Source of the DNA: Parageobacillus sp. KH3-4
GTDB lineage: Bacteria > Bacillota > Bacilli > Bacillales > Anoxybacillaceae
Assembly (NCBI RefSeq): GCF_022846435.1
Contig: NZ_AP025627.1
Span: forward strand, 2,080,001-2,144,000
Direction of reading: 5' to 3'
Length of the DNA: 64,000 nt
The translations under genes and the position numbers were made by a program. The number at the start of each line of letters is the position of its first letter. Within the stretch, counting starts at the first letter, position 1. Shown piece by piece: positions 1 to 7,725 of the stretch. The notes under the pieces were generated by a model. That model did not search any database. It was not told the DNA's origin and worked only from the letters and a program-made list of their open reading frames with translations.

Positions 1-680
1 CCGGCTGCACCAGAATCAAAGTGTACGTACGTAATCGCTTGATCCACATCCTTAAACGCTTCCATAAATGGATGCAATAACACCCTTCCATGCGCAGAAA
101 CGGAAGTAATTTCAGCTCCCATTAAAAATCTTGCAATATCATAATCATGAATAGAAACATCCAAAAACACCCGACCGCTATGTTTAATAAATTCCGCAGG
201 CGGGGAACCAGCATCGCGAGTAATCCCTTTAAAATAGATCGGCTTCCCAATATCCCCCGCTTCGATTCTTCGCTTTGCCTCGACATATGCAGGATCAAAT
301 CTTCTCATAAATCCAACTTGACAGATGACATTATACTGTTTAATAGTTTGAATGATTTCATCCGCTTCTTCTAAACTTTGAGTAAGCGGCTTTTCTACGA
401 ATATAGCTTTTCCATTTTTCGCTGCTCGTTGAATCATCTCAGCATGGGTACTTGTTGGAGTAACAATAATAACTGCATCAATGCGAGGGTCTTCAAATAC
501 TTCATCTGGATTTTTAGTCCAATGTTCAATACCGAAATCTTTAGCAAATTGCTCTGCACGACCTTCCATTGGATCAACAACACTGACCAATTGAGCACCA
601 CTAATCTGATGGGTGGCTAAATTTTTGGCATGATGATGACCTAACCGTCCTAAGCCAAGAACAGCACATCGAACCGTCAT
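1..680 (-). CDS. Inositol-dehydrogenase-like oxidoreductase, 3' part beyond window edge
   Basis: This is a partial gene: 226 codons read leftwards from an ATG at 680 and run off the window, so the C-terminal part is missing. The N-terminal Rossmann fold shows the NAD-binding loop GLGRLG (residues 9-14) and the family EKPL signature (residues 96-99). The stretch QVGFMRRFDPAYV resembles IolG-type myo-/scyllo-inositol dehydrogenases, so NAD(P)-dependent oxidation of a cyclic polyol or sugar in the cytoplasm is likely, but the substrate cannot be read from sequence. An AAAGGTG ribosome site precedes the start. It is the third of three consecutive Gfo/Idh/MocA genes, 88 bp after its upstream neighbour, probably in one operon under the LacI-type regulator at 4740-5741. 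Confidence 0.85.
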   Translation of the reverse strand, partial: MTVRCAVLGLGRLGHHHAKNLATHQISGAQLVSVVDPMEGRAEQFAKDFGIEHWTKNPDEVFEDPRIDAVIIVTPTSTHAEMIQRAAKNGKAIFVEKPLTQSLEEADEIIQTIKQYNVICQVGFMRRFDPAYVEAKRRIEAGDIGKPIYFKGITRDAGSPPAEFIKHSGRVFLDVSIHDYDIARFLMGAEITSVSAHGRVLLHPFMEAFKDVDQAITYVHFDSGAA

Positions 681-768
681 AAAACAACACACCTTTCGAA
701 TAAATGTAACCGCTTTCTTTTTATGATACAGAAAATTCTGCTATCTATACTATCAACATTCTTCCACG

Positions 769-1959
769 TCAATTCGTTTTCAATTGTGATGATTCTAATA
801 ATTCAGATACTTTTATCCATTTGTTTGTTTGTACAGAACGTTCAACAGCTTCTAATACTGCTTGATTGCGAACACCATCTTCGAAGTTAGGGGCAGGGCT
901 GTATCCACCTGCAATTCCATTCATCATTTCAGACAATAGGTTAATAAACGTGTGCTCATAACCGATAATATGGCCAGCCGGCCAATACGCTGATGCATAT
1001 GGGTGTTCTACTTCTGTGCAGTTAATTGTCCGGAATCCTTGTAAACCACGCTCGTCATCTTCTAAATAGACTTGCAAGTTGTTCATATTTTCCATATCCC
1101 AACGAATAGAGCCTCTTTCCCCATTAATTTCGAATCGATTCCCTGCACGATTTCCTCTGCTAAAGCGAGTTGCCTCAAATACACCTAACGCCCCATTTTC
1201 AAAACGTGCTAAAAACGCAACTGCATCATCTACATCAACTTCTCCCCATTTTCCGCTTTCTACGCGCCCTTTCAAATGGAGATCCATATCACCTAATGGT
1301 CGCTTTTTAATAAAAGTTTCCATCATTCCTATTACTTCACTAAACTCTCCAACTAAGAAACGTGCCAAATCAATGATATGTGCCCCAATGTCCCCAAGAG
1401 TACCTGATCCAGAAATTTCTTTCTTAAGTCTCCATATTAATGGAAAACCGGGATCCATAAGCCAATCTTGTAGAAACGTAGCACGAATATGATAGATTTT
1501 CCCTAACTTACCTTGTGCAATTAGTTGTTTTGCAAACTGTACAGCGGGCGCAAACCGATAATTGTGGCAAACCATATGCACGACACCAGATTTATTGACC
1601 GCCTCAAGCATCTCTAACGATTGTTCCAACGTTAACGCTAGTGGTTTCTCACAAATAACGTGTTTTCCTGCTTTGGCTGCAGCAATCGCAATTTCAGCAT
1701 GCGTATTATTCGGCGTAACGATATCAATAACATCAATATCATCACGCTCGATAAGACGCCGCCAATCAGTTTCGTACGATTCCCACCCCAATTTTTCAGC
1801 TGCTTGTTTTACTCCTTGTTCATCCCTTCCGGCTATAGCCTGTAAAACCGGAACAACCTCGGTGTCAAAGAAAAATGGAATATCACGAAAAGCATGACTA
1901 TGGGCTTTTCCCATAAATTTATATCCGACCATTCCAATGCGAACTTGTTTTTTACTCAT
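769..1959 (-). CDS. Gfo/Idh/MocA family oxidoreductase
   Basis: A 396-residue cytoplasmic NAD(P)-dependent sugar or polyol dehydrogenase of the Gfo/Idh/MocA family. The N-terminus carries a variant nucleotide loop (GMVGYKFMGKAHSHA, from about residue 9), with TPNNTHAE and ICEKPLAL following in the usual order; the C-terminal alpha/beta part includes GDIGAHIIDLARF, the segment that normally supplies the catalytic His. Length is normal for the family. An AGGTGA ribosome site lies before the ATG. It starts 17 bp after the gene at 1977-2981 and is clearly co-transcribed with it. The three enzymes here share the fold but are divergent, so they probably act on successive or related substrates rather than being recent duplicates. 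Substrate unknown. Confidence 0.85.
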   Translation of the reverse strand: MSKKQVRIGMVGYKFMGKAHSHAFRDIPFFFDTEVVPVLQAIAGRDEQGVKQAAEKLGWESYETDWRRLIERDDIDVIDIVTPNNTHAEIAIAAAKAGKHVICEKPLALTLEQSLEMLEAVNKSGVVHMVCHNYRFAPAVQFAKQLIAQGKLGKIYHIRATFLQDWLMDPGFPLIWRLKKEISGSGTLGDIGAHIIDLARFLVGEFSEVIGMMETFIKKRPLGDMDLHLKGRVESGKWGEVDVDDAVAFLARFENGALGVFEATRFSRGNRAGNRFEINGERGSIRWDMENMNNLQVYLEDDERGLQGFRTINCTEVEHPYASAYWPAGHIIGYEHTFINLLSEMMNGIAGGYSPAPNFEDGVRNQAVLEAVERSVQTNKWIKVSELLESSQLKTN

Positions 1960-1976
1960 ATCGTCACCTACTCTTT

Positions 1977-2981
1977 TTATTGTGATGAAGCCGCTTGACG
2001 AAAGTCGATCATTTTTCCAGTTTTAGCACTTTCATAAATCGCTTCCAATAGCTGAATGGAGCGAAATCCGTCCTCTGCCGTAACAGGAGGTTTCGTTCCA
2101 TGAATAATGGCATCGATAAATAGACGATCTTCCTCCACATATCCCCACTTTTCTTCAATGGATAATTGATAAAAATCGCTAATCTGAGCTGGTTGCTGCA
2201 ATCCTGGAGCATACATCACCTTTTCTAGCTCTTGAGTAGCAATCGTACAATATTTCCCATAAACCTCCAAACTTTCGAACGGGAAACTCCATCCAGCATG
2301 AGCATAAGTAACAAAATTTGCGATAGTCCCTGATTCAAAAGTCATCATAATCGCAAATGTATCTAATTCCTCTTTGGAAATATTTTGTCTAGCTTCACAA
2401 TAAACTGTTTGCACTTCTCCAAATAAATAACGACACATATCCATCAGATGGAAAGGGGTTTCATAAAGGAATCCACCCGTCACCTTCGGATCGGCTGTCC
2501 AAGCAGGATTTAATAATTCACCGCGATTCATTTTAACGTTTGCTAAATACGGAGTTACTTCTCCCGAAGCAATGAGCTCTTTTACCTTTTTATAAACAGA
2601 CGCATATCGGCGATTCATTCCCAGATTGTATATTGCTTTTGATGTTTCCGCAGCTTTTTTTATTTGTTCCGCTTCTTCCAAAGATGTAGCCATTGGTTTT
2701 TCTGAAAATACATGAACGTTTTGTTGTAAACATTTCAATACAGGTTCAACATGCAACGTATTTGGAGTTGTAACGTATACAGCATCAACACCAAGTTCAA
2801 ACAAATCATCTAAACTACTAACTGCCTTGGCACTTCCTGCTTCTTTTGCCAAGTTTACTGCTCGTTCCTCTACAATGTCTGCTATTCCGACAATCTGTAC
2901 TCGTTCATCTCTTTTAAGAATCGATGTATGTACCTTCGCAATTCCTCCTGCACCCAAGATTCCTATTTTTACTTGCGGCAT
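1977..2981 (-). CDS. Gfo/Idh/MocA family oxidoreductase, first gene of LacI-controlled operon
   Basis: A 334-residue oxidoreductase with the nucleotide-binding loop GILGAGGIAK at residues 7-16, TTPNTLHVEP, and FSEKPMAT as the EKP signature. YETPFHLMDMCRY is at the place of the usual catalytic His region. The ribosome site AAAGGAG precedes the ATG. It is the promoter-proximal gene of the leftward oxidoreductase operon, and its upstream DNA holds two copies of the palindrome AAGCGCTT within longer operators (3031-3046 and 3121-3137) that also occur before the lacI-type gene. The function is an NAD(P)-dependent dehydrogenase of unknown substrate, cytoplasmic, presumably in a sugar or cyclitol pathway. 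Confidence 0.85.
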   Translation of the reverse strand: MPQVKIGILGAGGIAKVHTSILKRDERVQIVGIADIVEERAVNLAKEAGSAKAVSSLDDLFELGVDAVYVTTPNTLHVEPVLKCLQQNVHVFSEKPMATSLEEAEQIKKAAETSKAIYNLGMNRRYASVYKKVKELIASGEVTPYLANVKMNRGELLNPAWTADPKVTGGFLYETPFHLMDMCRYLFGEVQTVYCEARQNISKEELDTFAIMMTFESGTIANFVTYAHAGWSFPFESLEVYGKYCTIATQELEKVMYAPGLQQPAQISDFYQLSIEEKWGYVEEDRLFIDAIIHGTKPPVTAEDGFRSIQLLEAIYESAKTGKMIDFRQAASSQ

Positions 2982-3030
2982 AATTTTTCTCCTTTCTTAC
3001 AGACTTAGCTAATGTTCCACGCAATTTTAA

Positions 3031-3046
3031 GAGCAAGCGCTTTCTC
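3031..3046. promoter_or_regulatory. LacI-type operator, copy 1
   Basis: GAGCAAGCGCTTTCTC is a palindrome around AAGCGCTT, the kind bound by LacI/GalR repressors. It lies 50 bp upstream of the oxidoreductase operon start. The same motif recurs at 3121-3137 and 5811-5827, the latter before the lacI-type gene. A CcpA (cre) site is the alternative reading, since cre also centres on a CG with AA/TT flanks, but the restriction of three near-identical copies to this regulator and its neighbour favours a local operator. Confidence 0.65.
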
Positions 3047-3120
3047 AATATATATTTGTTTTTTAACTTTATATTTTATGCGTTATGGATTATAAATCCT
3101 TAAAAAATTGCACATTAATT

Positions 3121-3137
3121 TGAGAAAGCGCTTTCCC
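3121..3137. promoter_or_regulatory. LacI-type operator, copy 2
   Basis: TGAGAAAGCGCTTTCCC repeats the AAGCGCTT-centred palindrome 91 bp (centre to centre) upstream of copy 1, suggesting two operators for cooperative or loop repression of the oxidoreductase operon. Confidence 0.6.
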
Positions 3138-3241
3138 ATATCTGCTTTTATTTTATCTATATCAATCGATTTTAGCAACTATTTTTTATGAATTTTATAA
3201 AATTTTTATTATATAACAAATATTTAGTATATTATTAGAAC

Positions 3242-3265
3242 AAAAAAAGAGAGGAACGACGTCTT
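3242..3265 (-). terminator. Left half of a terminator-like stem split by the insertion sequence
   Basis: AAAAAAAGAGAGGAAC at 3242-3257 pairs with GTTCCTCTTTTTTT at 4709-4722 on the far side of the insertion sequence. Removing the element and one copy of the CTT target duplication (3263-3265 / 4700-4702) restores a stem of about 14 bp with a two-base bulge, a short loop and a T-run on either strand. It is placed just after the lacI-type gene (ends 4740), so it was probably that gene's terminator. Confidence 0.6.
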
Positions 3266-3329
3266 TGATATTATCCCTCTTGTGTAGACAGTGTAGAAAA
3301 AGGACACACTGCTATACAGGAGGGATTTT

Positions 3330-3647
3330 TTGGATAAATCAGATGCAAAATACAAAAGCTATAGTTTTAAATTTAAATTACATGCAGTGACGATGTATTT
3401 GAATGAACAATTAGGGTATCGGAAAGTAGCCAAGAGAATGGGGATCAAAGATCCTAAAAGGGTACGCATTTGGGTAAAGAACTATCAACAGTATGGAGAA
3501 GAAGGACTAAAAGAACGTAGAGGAAAAACCATTTCCTCTAAACGGGGCCGCCCAAGAAAGAAGCCATTAACAGTAGAAGAAGAAAATCGAAAACTAAAAG
3601 CAGAAAATGAATTCTTAAAAAAGCTTATTGCCTTGAAAAGGAGGTGA
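3330..3647 (+). CDS. IS150-type transposase OrfA (helix-turn-helix protein)
   Basis: A 105-residue OrfA starting at TTG 3330 behind the ribosome site CAGGAGGG. Residues about 25-60 form the helix-turn-helix (LGYRKVAKRMGIKDP then VRIWVKNYQ), and the C-terminus has a leucine-zipper-like helix (VEEENRKLKAENEFLKK) as in IS3-family OrfA proteins that bind the terminal repeats. It appears intact. The stop overlaps the GTG start of orfB (GTGA at 3644-3647), so orfB would be reached by coupling or frameshifting. Confidence 0.85.
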   Translation: MDKSDAKYKSYSFKFKLHAVTMYLNEQLGYRKVAKRMGIKDPKRVRIWVKNYQQYGEEGLKERRGKTISSKRGRPRKKPLTVEEENRKLKAENEFLKKLIALKRR

Positions 3648-4524
3648 AAACCAGAGACAAAACCGTCTTCTATTCCATCATTCATGATCTTAGTCGTTCC
3701 TATCCTATTTCTTTGTTATGCAAGATAGCTTGTGTTTCCAGAAGCGGTTATTATAAGTGGCTGAAACGAAAAAATGTAACAACAGTGAGAGATTTAAGAA
3801 ATCAAGGCATCATGAATTTGATCGTGGAAGCCTATGAAGTATCCAATGGAACTTATGGTTATCCAAGAGTAAAGGCATACATTTTGCGGGAATACGGGTG
3901 GAGAATTAATCACAAATGTATTTATCGCTTAATGAAGCAGATGAATCGGCGAAAATTCGCAGAAAAAAGCAGGCCTACCGAAAAGGTTCGGAAAGAATGA
4001 AGGTACCGAACGTATTAAATAGACAATTTACACAGCGAGTAAACCGAATGAGAAATGGGTGACAGATATTACTTATCTCCTTTGGGACAACCAGCGTCTA
4101 TACTTATCCGTTATCTATGATCTCTTTAACAGGGAAGTGATTTCGTATCGAATCAGTAAAAGAAATGATGTTCAGCTAGTTCTTGATACTTTAGACGAAG
4201 CAATAAAAAAAACGAGATGTGAATGGAACCATTTTACACAGTGACCAAGGGTTCCAGTACACATCCCATGAATACCACGCAACTCTCAAACAACATGGTA
4301 TTATTCCAAGTATGTCCAGAAAAGCAGACTGTTTAGACAATGCTTGTATAGAAAGCTTTTTTAGCCATCTAAAAACAGAATGTATATATCTTGAGGAATT
4401 TCACTCCATGGATGACCTGGAAGCAGCTGTTCATAAATATATGGAGTTTTATAATGATAGGCGCATTCAAAAGAAACTCACATATCTTAGCCCTGTACAA
4501 TACAGAAAGAAGGTATGTGCATAA
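3644..4524 (+). pseudogene. IS150-type transposase OrfB, inactivated by frameshifts
   Basis: The OrfB sequence can be followed through three reading frames. The N-terminal part (3644 to about 3950) has the HTH_21-type segment YPISLLCKIACVSRSGYYKW; a shift near 3950 leads to a frame reading RKGSERMKVPNVLNRQF; a second near 4031 leads to the DDE core starting WVTDITYL; a third near 4220-4240 leads to LHSDQGFQYTS and NACIESFFSHLKTE. The three catalytic acidic residues (D in VTDITYL, D in HSDQG, E in IESFF) are all still encoded but never in a single frame, so at least three indels have killed the gene. Confidence 0.85.
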
Positions 4525-4578
4525 CACAAGGAATCACGGATGACTAGAATAGCTCCTCCATCAGCTTGTCTGCCAATT

Positions 4579-4636
4579 AGTTGATGGGCTGTCAGTGTCA
4601 AGTGATTTCCTTGACACTGACAAAGCCCAATCAACT
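4579..4636. repeat. Long imperfect hairpin in the 3' end of the insertion sequence
   Basis: AGTTGAT-GGCT-CAGTGTCAAG is followed after a 7-base loop by CTTGACACTG-AGCC-ATCAACT, giving an interrupted stem of over 20 bp between the transposase stop and the right end. Such fold-backs inside IS elements usually shield the transposase message from, or stop, neighbouring transcription. Confidence 0.6.
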
Positions 4637-4739
4637 ATGATGGATGAAGCTGATGAGAGGGTCTTTTTAAACACTGTCTACTTGACAGGGATATGTCCAC
4701 TTCGCCAAGTTCCTCTTTTTTTAAAAATAATAATGACTC

Positions 4740-5741
4740 TTATAATAATTTTGTAGATTGCCTTATGATTAATTCTGGTGGTAAAATAATCCGCTGTTTT
4801 GTATTATTGTTTCCTTCTATCTCATCAATCAACAAATCAACTACTTGCCGTCCCATTTCGTCAATAGGCTGTGCTACTGTCGTTAATGGAGGATCAACAA
4901 TTGTAGACAATATCGTGTTGTCAAAACCTACAATAGATAAATCATCTGGAATTTGAAGTCCCAATTCCTTTGCAGCTTGATAAACACCAATGGCTAAAGA
5001 ATCAAAGCATGCAAAAATAGCAGTTGGTTTTTGTGAAGACTGAAGCAACTCTAACGCTGCTCTTTTTCCATCTCTCATTGAATAGTCTGTATAAACGATC
5101 CATTTTTCTTCGTATTTTAATCCATTCTCTTCCATTACCTGACGATAAGCTTGAAGACGATATTTATCGCTTGTTCTGCTTAAATTTCCCAACATAATGG
5201 CAATCTTTTTGTGACCTAAAGATACTAAATGCGATACAGCTTGGTATCCGCCTAAGAAATCATCAACTCTAACAACATTAATAGCTAATTCAGGAATATC
5301 TTGAGCAATAAAAGCTAACGGGAATTTTTCGTGTAGCAATTGATTTAAAACTGTGTAGTTTTTTGTTGTCGTTCCAATAATAATTCCATCCACACTTTTT
5401 TGTCTTAGGAGAGAAAGATACATTTCTTCTGTATCTGGATTATTATCTGTATTACACATTAACACATTAAATCCTAGTTCTCTTCCGCGGTCTTCTACTT
5501 TCCTGGCAATTTCAGAAAAAAATGGATTAGCTACATCAGGAATAATAAGTCCAATTGTACGGGTCCGTTTTCCAGTTAACGCAGAAGCCACTATACTAGG
5601 TTGATAGTGCAATTCTTTCATCACTTCTAATACTTTTTTTCTTGTCTTTTCACTAATACGTCCCGTGTTATTAATCACTCTTGATACAGTTGATATAGAT
5701 ACACCAGCTTGTTTCGCCACATCATAAATCGTTACTTTCAT
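4740..5741 (-). CDS. LacI/GalR family transcriptional repressor
   Basis: A 333-residue regulator. The N-terminal helix-turn-helix begins MKVTIYDVAKQAGVSISTVSRVINNTGRIS, the LacI-family DNA reading head; the hinge helix (YQPSIVASAL) follows at about residues 46-56, and the remaining residues form the periplasmic-binding-protein-like effector domain (GLIIPDVANPFFSEIAR, VDGIIIGTT, VSIVGFDNT-type segment near 270). It probably represses itself and the oxidoreductase operon at 1-2981, because the same AAGCGCTT-centred operator occurs before both. The inducer is unknown; a cyclitol or sugar processed by the neighbouring dehydrogenases is the obvious guess. An IS element now separates it from those genes. 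Confidence 0.9.
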   Translation of the reverse strand: MKVTIYDVAKQAGVSISTVSRVINNTGRISEKTRKKVLEVMKELHYQPSIVASALTGKRTRTIGLIIPDVANPFFSEIARKVEDRGRELGFNVLMCNTDNNPDTEEMYLSLLRQKSVDGIIIGTTTKNYTVLNQLLHEKFPLAFIAQDIPELAINVVRVDDFLGGYQAVSHLVSLGHKKIAIMLGNLSRTSDKYRLQAYRQVMEENGLKYEEKWIVYTDYSMRDGKRAALELLQSSQKPTAIFACFDSLAIGVYQAAKELGLQIPDDLSIVGFDNTILSTIVDPPLTTVAQPIDEMGRQVVDLLIDEIEGNNNTKQRIILPPELIIRQSTKLL

Positions 5742-5810
5742 ATTTCACCAGTCTTTCGCACGTCAGTATTTTTTTAGTAAGAAAGGAACACATTTTTCAA
5801 ACAGAAAATT

Positions 5811-5827
5811 AGAGCAAGCGCTTTCTT
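5811..5827. promoter_or_regulatory. LacI-type operator, copy 3 (autoregulation)
   Basis: AGAGCAAGCGCTTTCTT lies 70 bp upstream of the lacI-type start codon and matches the two operators before the oxidoreductase operon, suggesting autoregulation. Confidence 0.65.
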
Positions 5828-6164
5828 TATTTTATTTAAAGTGTAATTTGTTTTCCACTTTTTTTCAATCTCTTTTTGTTTGAATCAATATCTAATGATT
5901 GTTTTGCAATTTTACATAAATAATTGGACTTGCATCCAGCTTATAACTACAAAAATTGAATAAAAAACGACACAAAGGGGACGATTTTACTTTTCCAAAA
6001 ACTTCGCTCCTGCTAGCCCATTCTCTGGTTTATATAATATCTAAACATTCCCTTTTCAATTAAATTTCTGATTTTTTATAAAATCCGCTTATAGTAAACA
6101 GTAACAGTCTTTGCTTTTTTTCTGTCTATTATAAGGGGATAATATCATACTAATCTAGCCTTTT
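5828..6164. other. AT-rich intergenic DNA, no gene seen
   Basis: I see no convincing open reading frame, repeat or RNA gene here. It separates the 5' region of the lacI-type gene from the xyl operon terminator. Confidence 0.6.
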
Positions 6165-6195
6165 AAAAAATACGCCGGCACAAAACGTGCCGGCG
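6165..6195 (-). terminator. Rho-independent terminator of the xyl operon
   Basis: CGCCGGCAC (6173-6181) pairs perfectly with GTGCCGGCG (6187-6195) across a 5-base loop. On the minus strand the stem is followed by TATTTTTT. It lies 13 bp after the xylB stop. Confidence 0.9.
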
Positions 6196-6207
6196 CGCAC
6201 AGAAAAA

Positions 6208-7707
6208 TTAGTTCCGAAATGCTTTTAACTTTTTCGTAATCTCTTTTGTTTGCGGATAAATCTCACGGTAAATAGCAAATAACTCCCGGTAACGTGCTAC
6301 CGCCTCTTTTTGCGGCTCAACAACAAGCTCTACCTGCTTAAACACGTCCGAACATTGCTCGAGCGAATCAAACCAGCCGCAGCCATACGCAGCAATCATT
6401 GCCGCCCCTAGCCCTGGGCCTTGCTCATTTTTTAATTTTGCCACTGGGATCGCAAAGATGTCTGCCTGCAATTGCAGCCACTCCTTGCTTTTCGCTCCCC
6501 CGCCGATGGAAACGACCGACTCGACCGTTTTTCCGCTTGCCTTCATCATCTCCACCGATTCATTTAGCGAAAAGGTGATTCCTTCCATCACTGCGCGCGC
6601 AAAATCCCACTTCGTTTGCGAAGAATCGATCCCGATAAAGGAGGCGCGGATATCGGCATCGGCATAAGGAGTTCGTTCCCCGACCAAATATGGGGCAAAC
6701 AACAAGCCATTGGCGCCAATCGGTGATTCATAGGCACGTTTGACAATATCGGCAAACGGGATGTCTTCCATAAACGTGCGCTTCCACCAATCAAAACTAT
6801 ACCCGGCGGCCAATGTCACTCCCATAATATAGTAGGCATTCGGCTTGGCATGATTAAAATAATGAACTTTTCCAGCAAAATCTTTCTCTCCTGTTTGCTC
6901 GTACGCCAAAACGACACCGGATGTACCGATGCTGCACATCATGCGCCCTTCCGATAAAATGCCAGCGCCAACTGCACCGCAAGCATTGTCGGCACCGCCG
7001 GCAAAAACTTTTACATTCGTAGATAATCCAGTTTCTTCCGCGATTTCCGGAAGCAATGTTCCGACATATGCCGTTGATTCGACTAAAGGAGGGCACAGCT
7101 GAGCATCAATGCCAAGGACGTCGCAAATAGGCTTGCTCCATGTCTTATTTTCAATATCTAACAACAACGTCCCTGCCGCATCGGAATATTCCATCGCAAT
7201 TTGCCCCGTAAGACGGAAACGGACGTAATCCTTCGGCAGCAAAAACGTGTACGCACGCTGATAAAGATGCGGCTCATGCTTTTTCACCCATAACAGCTTC
7301 GGCAAGGTAAATCCTTCTAACGCACGGTTTTTCGTAATCGATAATAACGTTTCTTTTCCCACTTTCTCCTCAATTTCCCGGCATTCTTCCGTTGTCCGCG
7401 TATCGTTCCACAGAATCGCATTTCGCAGTACGTTCCGTTCCTTATCTAAAAGCACAAGTCCGTGCATCTGGCCGGAAAAACTCAATCCACTAACAGAGTC
7501 AGGAGAAACATGGGAAACTTCCAATAACTTTCTTAAAGCAACAATCGTTTTTTCTACCCAATCCTCAGGATTTTGTTCGCTATATCCGGACTGGAGCTGA
7601 TATAAGGGATAAGTTTCTGTCCACTCTCCCTTGACATTTCCATTCCGATCCACAAGCAGCACCTTTACTGCACTTGTCCCTAAATCCACACCAATGACGT
7701 GATCCAC
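6208..7707 (-). CDS. xylB: Xylulokinase
   Basis: About 499 residues of the FGGY sugar kinase family; it phosphorylates D-xylulose to xylulose-5-phosphate for the pentose phosphate pathway. The N-terminus has the ATP-binding segment VIGVDLGTSAVKVLL; SGQMHGLVLLD and NDTRT are xylulokinase-typical, and the second FGGY domain includes GGGAKSKEWLQLQADI. A TTG six bases further upstream is possible, but the GTG at 7707 is correctly spaced from AGAGGGA, so I chose it. It is the last gene of xylFGHAB, 18 bp after xylA and followed by a strong terminator. Confidence 0.93.
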   Translation of the reverse strand: MDHVIGVDLGTSAVKVLLVDRNGNVKGEWTETYPLYQLQSGYSEQNPEDWVEKTIVALRKLLEVSHVSPDSVSGLSFSGQMHGLVLLDKERNVLRNAILWNDTRTTEECREIEEKVGKETLLSITKNRALEGFTLPKLLWVKKHEPHLYQRAYTFLLPKDYVRFRLTGQIAMEYSDAAGTLLLDIENKTWSKPICDVLGIDAQLCPPLVESTAYVGTLLPEIAEETGLSTNVKVFAGGADNACGAVGAGILSEGRMMCSIGTSGVVLAYEQTGEKDFAGKVHYFNHAKPNAYYIMGVTLAAGYSFDWWKRTFMEDIPFADIVKRAYESPIGANGLLFAPYLVGERTPYADADIRASFIGIDSSQTKWDFARAVMEGITFSLNESVEMMKASGKTVESVVSIGGGAKSKEWLQLQADIFAIPVAKLKNEQGPGLGAAMIAAYGCGWFDSLEQCSDVFKQVELVVEPQKEAVARYRELFAIYREIYPQTKEITKKLKAFRN

Positions 7708-7725
7708 AGCCAATCCCTCTTTTCC

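Larger units (their letters stand above)
3266..4699 (+). mobile_element. IS150-group IS3-family insertion sequence, decayed
   Basis: The element is 1434 bp. The two 28-bp ends align without gaps at 20 of 28 positions as an imperfect inverted repeat: left TGATATTATCCCT..., right (reverse strand) TGGACATATCCCT..., both running into GTAGACAGTG. A 3-bp target duplication CTT flanks it (3263-3265 and 4700-4702). It carries orfA and a broken orfB in the arrangement typical of the IS150 group. Catalytic motifs of the transposase are scattered over different frames, so it cannot move by itself. It is the only plus-strand coding unit in the window. Confidence 0.88.

Noticed and set aside
21-36. AraR-like word GTGTACGTACGTAATC
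   Set aside because: It lies inside the coding sequence of the first oxidoreductase, far from arabinose genes, and lacks the AT-rich flanks of the true boxes.
819-835. XylR/AraR-like TTTGTTTGTTTGTACAG
   Set aside because: It is within the 3' coding end of an oxidoreductase gene and has no matching second arm.
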